41,535 bases of DNA, from NCBI GenBank assembly GCA_001791645.1, contig MGFA01000015.1:1-41535 (forward strand). Direction: 5' to 3'. The stretch comes from Candidatus Uhrbacteria bacterium RIFOXYB12_FULL_58_10. GTDB lineage: Bacteria; Patescibacteriota; Patescibacteriia; UBA9934; GWF2-40-263. Below are positions 9,536 through 20,200 of the stretch, piece by piece. Each line of letters begins with the position of its first letter. Within the stretch, counting starts at the first letter, position 1. Position numbers and translations under genes: made by a program. The notes under the pieces are model-generated. The model was not told the origin of the DNA. It did not search any database and saw only the letters and a program-made list of their open reading frames with translations.

Positions 9536-9610
9536 AGAAGGCGAAGGTTATACCATGCATCTGAAATAAATGCTAGTCCCGAGGTTTCAAATTTCGGTTA
9601 TGCGGATGCG

Positions 9611-9639
9611 TTGCGAATTGACGAAAGACTGGGTATAAT
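9611..9639 (+). promoter_or_regulatory. Putative promoter: -35-like TTGCGA (9611-9616), 17 nt, TATAAT (9634-9639)
   Basis: Perfect -10 and 17-nt spacing; 13 bp before the ATG at 9653. Confidence 0.6.
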
Positions 9640-9652
9640 GCAGTTGAAATCT

Positions 9653-10042
9653 ATGTTTGGAAAAAAGAGTATAAAAAAACGGGTGCTAGTCGTGGAAGAC
9701 GACGCTCTCCTGGCAAAAATTCTCGTAGAGAAACACGAACGGGAAGGATTTTTGGTATCCGTGGTCGAGAATGGTCTTGAGGTCGCCGATACGGTCAAGT
9801 CATTTTCCCCGAATTTGATTATCCTCGACCTGATCATCCCAGGGATCGACGGTTTTGCCGTGTTGAAACAATTGAAGGCGAACACAGCGACGGAGAAGAT
9901 TCCGGTCGTTATTCTTTCGAATCTCGGGGACGAGGGCGATATTCGTTCCGGAAAGGCGCTTGGTGCGGAGGAGTATTTCATTAAGTCGAACGTCGAGGTG
10001 AAAAAGATCGTCGATTTCGTCAAGAAACGATTGGGCGTCTAA
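9653..10042 (+). CDS. Stand-alone response regulator receiver (REC) protein
   Basis: KKRVLVVEDDALLAKIL, LIILDLIIPGIDG, PVVILSNLG, EYFIKSN. Confidence 0.92.
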   Translation: MFGKKSIKKRVLVVEDDALLAKILVEKHEREGFLVSVVENGLEVADTVKSFSPNLIILDLIIPGIDGFAVLKQLKANTATEKIPVVILSNLGDEGDIRSGKALGAEEYFIKSNVEVKKIVDFVKKRLGV

Positions 10043-10043
10043 T

Positions 10044-10430
10044 ATGAAAACAGGCGCGGAAAAAAAGATTTTGTTAATCATCGAGGACGACGAGATTTTG
10101 TTGCGCGCGCTGTACCTCACCTTTCAAAAAAAAAATTATACCATCGCGACCGCGACCGATGGCGAGTCCGCGCTCAAGATGACCGAGCGCATGAAGCCGG
10201 GTTTGATTCTCCTCGACCTAATCATCCCCAAGATGGATGGGTTCGAGTACCTGAAGAACATGAAGTCCAATGCGAAGCTTGCCAGGATTCCCGTGATCGT
10301 TTTGTCAAACTTGGGAACACAGGAAGACATTGATAGGGCGAAAGAGCTTGGTGCCATGGATTATTTTGTGAAATCGGACACGAATTTGTCCGACTTGGCC
10401 AAAAAAGTTGAAAAGGTATTGGCAGGATAA
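10044..10430 (+). CDS. Second stand-alone REC protein
   Basis: KKILLIIEDDEILL, LILLDLIIPKMDGFEYL, PVIVLSNLG, DYFVKSD. Confidence 0.93.
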   Translation: MKTGAEKKILLIIEDDEILLRALYLTFQKKNYTIATATDGESALKMTERMKPGLILLDLIIPKMDGFEYLKNMKSNAKLARIPVIVLSNLGTQEDIDRAKELGAMDYFVKSDTNLSDLAKKVEKVLAG

Positions 10431-10443
10431 GCGGCCTCAACTT

Positions 10444-11271
10444 ATGCGATACGCTTGGCTGAACCTGGTGCTGCGATTATCCAATCGCATTTACCAGCGC
10501 AAGCAAAGGGTGGTCAGCCAGGAAGGCCTGGCAGCCGTGGGGAACGTATTCGTTCTGATTTGTCTGGAGCTTATTCTGGCATTCTTTTCGCTTCCCCTTT
10601 ACCTAAACCTAAAACCGCAGAAGATTACAGCTTATTTTGAGGAGCGGGGAAGTTATTCGAAGATCATTTTTGACTATAACCTTCGTCGAATCCTGACGCT
10701 AACGGGAGTCGGTATTTTTTTGGCCATTTGGCTCGTCAAACTGTTGCTTATCTTGTTGGCGCCGACCGTGCTTGGAACGCCTCAGCTCTATCGCGTGTCT
10801 GAGCTGCGTCCGCCGGATCTGTTGACGGTGGACATGGAAACGGTCGCGGCAGAATCCGACATTCAGGCATCAAGGATTTCCTCCGATCTGATCGTTCCAG
10901 AATTGACGCAAGTACGGAAGAGCGGTGGCAAGGACTTCGTTTTTTATGGGACCGGGGCACCAAATTCGACCGTTGTTTTGCTCCTTTCCGACCTGCAGAC
11001 GGCCGTATACACGGGGGAGGCGGACCAGAATGGAAACTGGAAGATCGAACACCTCAATGAAAATTTCAAGCTCAACGAAGGAAATCATTCCATCCTGACT
11101 TTTACGCTTGACCAGGAAGAAAAGACGCGCAGTGATTTCTCGTCTGAACAATATTTCAAAGTGAGAACGACTTTCCTGGACATGGTTATAAGAAACGTCG
11201 ACGTGCTGGCCAATTGGTCGGTGATCATTTTGTTGTCGGTGGGCGTTTTTCTCACGTTCCTGACCCTTTGA
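10444..11271 (+). CDS. Two-ended membrane protein with single Ig-like ectodomain (small paralog of the giant protein's ends)
   Basis: N-terminal TM hairpin with SLPLYLNLKPQK, FYGTGAPNSTVVLLL...GNWKIEHLN Ig-like module, C-terminal TM; the same modules occur at both ends of the 11288-20824 ORF. Confidence 0.8.
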   Translation: MRYAWLNLVLRLSNRIYQRKQRVVSQEGLAAVGNVFVLICLELILAFFSLPLYLNLKPQKITAYFEERGSYSKIIFDYNLRRILTLTGVGIFLAIWLVKLLLILLAPTVLGTPQLYRVSELRPPDLLTVDMETVAAESDIQASRISSDLIVPELTQVRKSGGKDFVFYGTGAPNSTVVLLLSDLQTAVYTGEADQNGNWKIEHLNENFKLNEGNHSILTFTLDQEEKTRSDFSSEQYFKVRTTFLDMVIRNVDVLANWSVIILLSVGVFLTFLTL

Positions 11272-11287
11272 TCCTAATCGCGTTCCT

Positions 11288-14200
11288 ATGGAAAAACGAT
11301 TCCTTAACGTATTCCTGATGTTTTCGGGATACGTTTTCGCATTGAAGGAACGGTTGGTGCAGGCGAAGGACTGGTACCGCGTGCTGGCGATCGCCACGGC
11401 GCTCATCCTCGCTGAGCTTGTTTTCGCGCTTGTGTCTCTCCCGTTGTATTTCGTCGTGTCGCCGAAGAAGGTCCAGGAATCCGGAATGGTCTTTCCGGAA
11501 CGCAAGGGAGCCGGAAAATATCGGGATTATGTCGTGCGAAGGAAGATCACCATGGCATCCGCGTTGGGCGCGACGGCCGTTTTCGCGCTCAAGATTTTTT
11601 TCGTGGGCGTGGTTTCGTTCTATATGCTTGGCGCGCAGGAGCTGCTGGCTGACACGCAGGACTGGACATTCGACACGCCAGGAAATTACACATACGACAG
11701 CGCGAAGATTGAGGTGACGGGTGGAGTTGCGCGCCTAAAGAATCTTGGGAGTGCTTCGAGCGGAAGTACTTCGAATTCCAGTTTTGATGCGAGCGCGGCG
11801 GGTTGGACGGGCGTGCCAGGATGGATAGATGCGCCAAGTAAAACCAACAGTACCAATTGGCAGTCCGCGGGGGGAAATCCGACAGGTCATGTTGACATCA
11901 ACCTTCCGGGAAAAAAGAAAAACAGTTCGGCCGGTTACTGGTATCAGGCGTTCACCACGACGGCGAGCACGCCGGACACGGCCACGCTGAACCTTGACTG
12001 GAGGTCCGTCTCGGTTACCGATTTGCCAACGTCCTACCAGCTGTACGCGTTCATCGACACGGGAAGCGGGAATCCGGTTCTTGGCACGCAAGTATGGTCC
12101 AGTGGAAATTTGACCTCGGCGACGAGTTGGGCGTCAATTCCCACGGTGGATATCCGTTCGAAGGTTCCGACGGCCGGGACGTATTATTTGAAAATCGCGG
12201 CATATCACACATGTCAAACTGGAACGGACTGCGATACGGTTTCCGGCTTTGATAACGTTGCCGTGAATTGGTCAAAGACCGTTGTCAGCTACGATACGAG
12301 CAAGCCGACTATTTATCCGAACGCGTCGCTTAACCCATCAAAGGTCATTACCTGGGATTCATTCGCGGAAACCGCGACCAAGAACGGCGGGCAGATTTAC
12401 TATCAGCTTTCAGATGACGATGGATCCACGTGGAATTATTGGAGCGGTTCGACGTGGGCCGCGGCCGGGGCCGGCAATTATAACGCGGCGTCCGAGATAC
12501 ATGCGAACATCGCGACGTTTCCCACGACGTCAAACAAAATCAAATTCAAGGCATTTTTGGAAGGCGACGGCTCCCAGCAGGTTATGTTGGACAATGTTGC
12601 CATCGGATACACGCAGAACGCGCTGCCGGTGGTGACGTCCGTGACCCCGGCGCAGGATACCGGCGCGGGATACGTGTACGTGAATTACAGCCTACAGGAC
12701 AACAATAGTGATCCGCTCAGTTTGACGACGTACGAGTATTCGCTGACAGGAGCATTCGCCGGAGAACAAGCAACCATGACGCCGGTGCCGGTTGACCCGA
12801 ACCACAACGGGGTCACGGGGCTCTCATCCTCGCCAGGCGGCACGGCGCATACCTTCGTTTGGGATGCCAAGTCGCAGGTCGGTGCCATTTATGACTCGAC
12901 CGTTTACGTGCGTCTGCGCGCGAATGATGGCGTGGGGAACAGCGAGTATGCGATTTCGAGCGCATCCCCGGTCGATTATGTGATTCCGGTCGTTTCAAAC
13001 GTGACGGCCGTTCAGACCCCCGAATCGACGAACGTCGCATTCACGTATGACCTGACGGACGACACACCGGACAATTTGCTCGTCGAGGTTGACGTCTCTG
13101 AAGATGCCGGTTCCACCTGGACCGTGACGGACACGAGCGTGGGCGGGGCGGTTGGGAGTGGAATGTCGACCGGGACGGGAAAAACGATTACCTGGGCCGC
13201 GAAGACAGATTTTCCAAACCAGGTACAACATGACATTCGGGTTCGCGTCCGCGCAAAGGACAAGTGGATGAACCAAGGCACGGACGCCGCGAGCGCGGAC
13301 TTTGCCATTGATACGCTCTCTCCGGCCACGGCGATCGTCGCGAACTTGCAGGCGCAGCCGAATGCCGGAGATACGACCGTGCTTATTGGCGGTTCGTTTA
13401 CGGAAACGAACCCGGACACGAACGATTTTTACGTGGCCATAAACGGCGGGGCATATTCCGCCGGAACGGCCGGAACCACGAACACGGCAACGCCCGCAGA
13501 CCAGGCAACAGCGGTTGGAGCGACGCTCGATGGGAATGATGGCGTCTCCGGAGTAAAAATCATACACACGGATGATTTCGGACAGGCAACGGATAACGAG
13601 AACCCTTCGCCGGCAACGGCCTACACGTACGTGAGGCCGTACACGCCGCAGGCACCAACCTTGAGTTTGCCGGCGACCACCAACCTGAACCTGACCATCG
13701 TGCCGCACGCGAGCGAGGCGTCCGATTTGCCATATGCGATCCAGGAAACCACGACCGGCCTGTACGCGCAGGGTAACGGCACGCTTGGCGCCAGCCCGGT
13801 TTGGCAGATCATGGGGACGGGTTCCGGACAGTGGGGAAATAACACTGGCGTTTCAGGCCGAGTGAACGTTAGCGGGCTGTCCTCTCCGCTCTCGATGTAT
13901 GTCTTTAGGGTCAAATCGCGTAACCAGAACGACGGCGCGCACGCGGCTTCCTCGGAATCGGCGTATTCGGCGACCGCGCAAATCACGAACACGGCCCCGT
14001 CAATCTCCTATTCGAGCGTGTCGCAGACAACGGATGGCACCCAGTATGTCACGGTTAGCTACACGGGTACGGACGGGCAAGGGGACATTTGCAGCCTGCC
14101 GACGTATGAGTATTCCACGGACAACGTCAACTGGTATGCTATGACGGAAAAGACGGGCGTCGGCAGCGAAGGCGTAAGCAATCTTGTGTTCTTGTCCGGC

Positions 14201-17200
14201 GGGAGTGCGCACGCGTTCGTCTGGAATTCGGCCGCGGACGTCCCGAATTCCGAGCACGCGGCGGTTCGAGTCAGACTCAAGCCGAATGATTCGTTGACTG
14301 ATGGCTCGGTCGCCACTTCGAGTCCGTTTGCAGTTGACCAAAAAGTCCCGATTGTTTCCAACGTGTCCGTCATGCAAAACGCTGGTGCCAGGACCGTGAC
14401 CATTGGATATGACCTGTCCGATGCGCACAATTCCACGGTTGAGATCGACATTTCCGAGGACGGGGGTTCCACCTGGAGCGTGGCGGACACCGCGGTAAGT
14501 GGCGACGTTGGTTCCGGGATTGCGTCTGGCGCGGGAAAGAGCATCACCTGGAACGCGGGCACGGACTTTGACGACCAATACCAGAGCGACATCCGCGTTC
14601 GCGTCCGTGCCAACGATACGTTCGGCAACCAGGGCGCCAATGCCGAATCGTCGAACTTCACGCTCGACACACACGACCCCTCCGTCACCAACGTGACCGC
14701 GGCCCAGGACGGCGGGGCAAAGACCTTCACGTTTCACTACGATGTCTCCGAGGACGCCGGGAATGTCACGGTCGCGCTCGCCATCTCGAGCAACGGGGGG
14801 TCCACATGGGTCGTTCCGACGACCTCAGCGTCTGGCGACCTTGGCGCGGGCATCGGGTCCGGGAGCGGAAAGACGATCGCCTGGGACGCCGGGACTGATT
14901 ATGACGGCTTTGAAAAGACGGCCATGCGCGTGAGGATTACGGCAACGGATTCATATTCGAACGCCGGCATTGGCTCCACCGGCGATTTCTCCTTGGATAC
15001 GCTGGCCCCGCGAGTGACGGGCGTGAGCGCCGCCCATGGCGCCGGATCCACGAACGTTGTCGTCACATATACGCTGGCGGATCAAAACGTCTCGCAGGTC
15101 GAGATTGATATCTCGGAGGACAGAGGCGGAAGTTGGACGGTTGCGGACACGGCCGTGTCAGGCGATGTGGGTTCGGGCGTTGCCAGCGGCGCGAAGACCA
15201 TTACGTGGGAGGCAGGAACCGATTTTGACGAGCAATCACAGGCGGACATGCGCGTTCGGGTCCGGGCGAAGGATCCGTTTGAGAATCAAAGCGCGAATAC
15301 TGAGTCTGGCGATTTCTCGATTGACACGGTCAATCCGACTGTCAACGTTATTGCCGATTTGCAGGCGCAGCCGAATGGCGGTGACACCACGGTACTCATT
15401 GGCGGCTCGTTCATGGAAACGAATCCGAACACGAACGGCTTTTATGTCGCGTTGAACGGAGGCGATTATGGTTCGGTTACCGACGGGCAGACGAACACGG
15501 CGACGCCCGCGGACAAGGCGACTGCCACCGGGGTGACGCTCGACGGCAACGACTATGTCTCTAAGGCGAAGATCGTGCACGCGGACGATTTCGGACAAAC
15601 GGTCGACAACGAAAACGTCTCGCCGTCCGCGGCGTACAAATATGTGAAACCGTACACGCCGCCGGCGCCGACCGTGGATAATCCGACGGTCGGCATGGTA
15701 GACGTGACCGTGAACAAGCACGCGTCGGAAACGGACGGGTTGGAATATGCCGTGTACGAGACCACGCAGGACGCGTACGTGCAATCGGACGGTACGCTCG
15801 GCGCCAGCGTGGCTTGGCAGGCGCTTGGAACGGGCGGCGGGGAGTGGGGAAACGGGACGGGTACGTCTGGCAAGGTGACGGCGAGCGGGCTTGCGAATCA
15901 CTCGTATACGTACGAGTTCAAGACCGTTTCGCGTAACGTGAGCGACGCGGCGCACGCGGCGTCGAGCGAAAGCGCGCTTTCCGGCGGGGCCTCTTCTGCC
16001 AATCAGTCGCCGGTGATCGTCCTTGATTCGGTCGCGCAGACCACGGACGGCTCAAAATATGTCACGATCAACTACACGGGATCGGATCTTGAGAGCGAGG
16101 ATTCCAATGTCATCACGGCGGAATATTCCCTCAATGGCACCACGTGGTATGACATGACCGAAAAGACGGGCGTGGGAAGCGACGGCACGACCGGGCTTTC
16201 CTTCGGCTATGCCGGTAGCGCGCATGATTTCATGTGGGATGTGGGCACGGATTTGGCAAACACGGAGGATTCCACGACCTATGTCCGATTGCAGGCGAAT
16301 GACGGCACGTCGAGCAGCGCCATCACCACGTCGAGTCCGTTCGCCGTTGATACGAAGGTACCGGCGATTTCCTCGGTGGTCGGCGAACAGACGCTCGGTT
16401 CTGGTATTGTTTCCTTCGCGTACACGCTAACGGACCTGTCGACCGGTACGGTCGAGCTTGATATTTCAGATGACGGCGGCTCCACCTGGAACGTGGCCGA
16501 CACGAGCGTGAGCGGCGACGTGGGCGGAGACGTTTCTTCGGGGACAGGGAAGACGATCTCGTGGAATGCGCTTTCGGACTTTGCAAATCAGGAACAGACC
16601 GACCTTCGCGTCCGCGTCCGCGCGACGGACGCGTTCGGAAACGCGGGAACGAACGCGTCGTCCACGAACTTCGCGCTTGACACGAAGGTTCCGGGCGTCA
16701 GCAACGTGACGGCATCGCAGGACGCGGGTCTGAACACGGTGACGATCGAGTACGACCTTTCCGACGCGAACGATTCCACGGTCGTCATTGAGATCTCCGA
16801 GGATTTTGGTTCGACCTGGGGAGTGGCGACGTCCACCCTTTCCGGCGACGTCGGCGCGGGCGTGGCATCGGGCGTTTCAAAGACCGTCGCGTGGGACGCG
16901 GCAACGGACTTTCCAAATCGTGAGCAGGCAGGCATGGTTGTCCGCGTTCGCGCGACGGACACGTACGCCAACGCGGGCCCGAACGTGTCCTCCGCGTCGT
17001 TTGTGGTGGATACAAAGGCGCCGGTCGTCTCGAACGTGAGTGCCGTCCAGACGCTCGGCACCGACTCCGTGGTCTTCACGTATGACCTTGCGGATAGCGG
17101 GGCGTCGACCGTTTTGCTCGACATCTCGGATGACGGCGGCTCCACCTGGACCGTGACGGACACGTCCGTGGCCGGAAGCGTCGGGGCCGGTATCACGGCC

Positions 17201-20200
17201 GGCAACGGGAAAGCGATCACATGGGACGCGGCCACGGACGCGCCGGGCACGGATCTCTCGACGATGCGCGTGCGCATTCGCGCGACGGATCCGTACGAGA
17301 ACGCGAGCGCGAACGTCGAATCATCGAATTTCGTCCTTGACACCGTTGCGCCGTCCTCGAACGTCTTGGCAGATGTGGCGTCACAGCCGCAAGCTGGCGA
17401 TTCGGTCGTTTCCGTCGAAGGGTCGTTTTCCGAGACAAATCCGGATACCAACGAGTTTTATGTGGCGATAAACGGCGGGGCGTATTTTGCCGGTACGTCG
17501 GGGATCGGAAATACGGCATCTCCGTCAAACCAGGACACGGCGGTCGGTGCCACGCTCGACGGGGACGATTACGTCTCAAGGGTGAAGATCGTGCACACCG
17601 ATGATTACGGGCATTCCGTCACGAACGAAAACGTGTCGGTCACGACCTCCGTAAAATACGTGAAGCCGTACGTACCGCAGGCGCCGACCGTAGGAAATCC
17701 GGAAAATACGTCCGTGGACGTTCTGGTTCTGCCGAACGTTTCCGAAACAGCCGGTCTGGAATACGCCATCCATGAAACGACGACGGATCGCTTTGTCCAG
17801 GCAGACGGGAGCCTCGACGTTGCCGAGGATTGGCAGACGACGGCCGCATGGGGAACGGTGACCGTCACCGGGTTGACGTCGCCGGTCGCGACCTATGCGT
17901 TTCAGGTAAAATCCCGAAACGTCAGCGACGCGGCGTACGCGGCGTCGAGCGAGAGCGCTTTGTCGGCCTCCGCGTCCATTGCCAACACGGCTCCGAGCGT
18001 TTCCATTACCGCGGCCGCGCAGGTCACGGGTGGCAACTATGCGCTCATCGAGTACATTGGGACGGACGCGCAAAACGACACCAACGACCTTTCCGTGTTC
18101 GAATATTCGACGGATAACGCGACATGGCATGTCATGACCGAGAAATCGGGCGTCGGTTCGGACGGGGTGAGTGACCTCGTATTCTCGTCCGTTGGATTAA
18201 GCTACGTTTTCGCCTGGGACATTGCATCGGATTTGACGAACACCGGGGATTCGACCGTGTACGCGCGTTTGCAATCGACCGACACGTTGGCTGATAGCAA
18301 CGTGGCGACATCATCGGCGTTCGCGGTCGACACGGTCGGACCGGTAATCTCAAACATCCGGACGAGCCAGGCGCCGGGCACCACGAACGTGACGATTTTT
18401 TATGACCTCGCCGAAGATACGCCGGGAAACAACGAGATGATGCTCGTCATTTCGGATGACGGCGGCGCGACATGGACGGCTCCCGTAACAACGCTTTCCG
18501 GCGATGTGGGCGCGGGCGTCTCTGCCGGGGATGACCGGACCGTGACCTGGGACGCGGGAGTTGATTTTGCGGGTCAGGAAAGCGACGCGCTGCGCGTCGA
18601 GATCCAAGGAACCGACGCCTACGACAACGTCGGAAGCGCGGTGCAATCGTCCGATTTTACCGCGGACGCGAAGTCGGCCGTGGTGAGCGGCGTGTCTGCC
18701 TCGCAAACGGTCGGAACTGGTCAGGTCGTCGTCAACTATGCACTCTCCGATTTGTCGCCCGGAGGGTCGTTCGTTGAGTTCGGTATTTCGTCGGATGGCG
18801 GCGCTACCTGGAGCGTGCTGGCAACCACTTACTTCGGCGACATTGGTTCCGGCCAGACCACAGGCTCAAAGTTATTCACCTGGGAGGCCGGAACGGATTT
18901 CAACGGTCAGGCCGGGGCTGACATGAGAGTTCGAGTTCGGGCAAAGGATTACTTCGCGAACCAGGGGTTCTATGTCGAGTCCTCATCATTCGTCGTTGAT
19001 ACGAGCGCCGCGGTGATCTCCGGTCTCTTGGCCGTTCAGGATGCGGGAGCGGATACGGTTACGCTAACCTATGACCTGGCAGATGACTCCGATGGCACGT
19101 TGAATGTGAACGTCGACGTTTCCGATGATGGAGGATTCACCTGGACGGTCGCGCGCACTTCCATGATTGGCGATGTTGGGTCGGGAATTACGACCGGAGC
19201 TGGAAAAACGATTGCCTGGTACGCAGGAACGGATTTCAACGGCCAGGATGTCGCCAACATGCGTGTTCGAATGACTGCAACGGACAGATTCGGCAACGTG
19301 AGTCCGAACTTTGAATCCGGTGATTTCGCGCTTGATACGGCCGATCCTGTCGGGCTGGCTGACCTGAGTACATTTTCAAGCGGTGCGACGTCTGTGACAT
19401 TGCACTGGACTGCGGCGACGGACGGGCACTTCGACCATTATGAGCTTTGGTATGGCGCGAACCGTGCGGATGTCCAGGATCGAACAGGATCTGCTTCCAG
19501 ATGGGGCGTGACCGACGACGCGAATTTGGCCGACGCGTTGACGGACGCGACCGTGATCACGGGTCTCTCGCTTGACGCGGATTTTTACGGAAAGATTTGG
19601 GCGGTTGACGCGTTCGGACATGAAACCACTACGAACGACATCAATGTATACACGCTGGTCGAGGCAACGGGCGGCGGCGGTGGAGGCGGTCTTGCCGGGC
19701 TTTCGGACGCGGTCGCTCCGGTCCAGCCGATATTATCATCGCTTTCGACTCCAACGAATCAAGCCATGGTCTTGGTTTCAGGGTTGGCCGAACCATTGTC
19801 GAACGTCGATCTCTACGATCACGACAATCTCGTCGCGCGTTTGGATCAGGTCACGGGATACACGGGGCGATTCTCGCAGGAGTTCTCGTTTGCCGAGGGC
19901 GAACATCGGCTGACCGTTCGGGCGATTGATTCGTCTCGCAACGAAAGCGAGCGTTCGATCGCAGTCAACCTTTCCGTTGATATGACTCTGCCGAGCCGAC
20001 CGATCATCACAAGCCAACGAATCGCTGAAACCATTGAAACGACTCCCGTGATCGTCGGAACGGCAGAAGCGCTTAGCGCCGTCGAGATTGTCGTCGATGG
20101 TCAATACGCATTCGTGACATCAGCGGACCAGTACGGTAACTGGAGATATCTGCTTCCGAATCAGTTCGCGCTTGACCTTGGGGCGCATACGTTCGTTGCG

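Noticed and set aside
12623-19339. CRISPR array or satellite DNA from the regular periodicity
   Set aside because: Periodicity is about 330 nt and about 2 kb, in one open reading frame with codon-level divergence; it is protein domain repetition.
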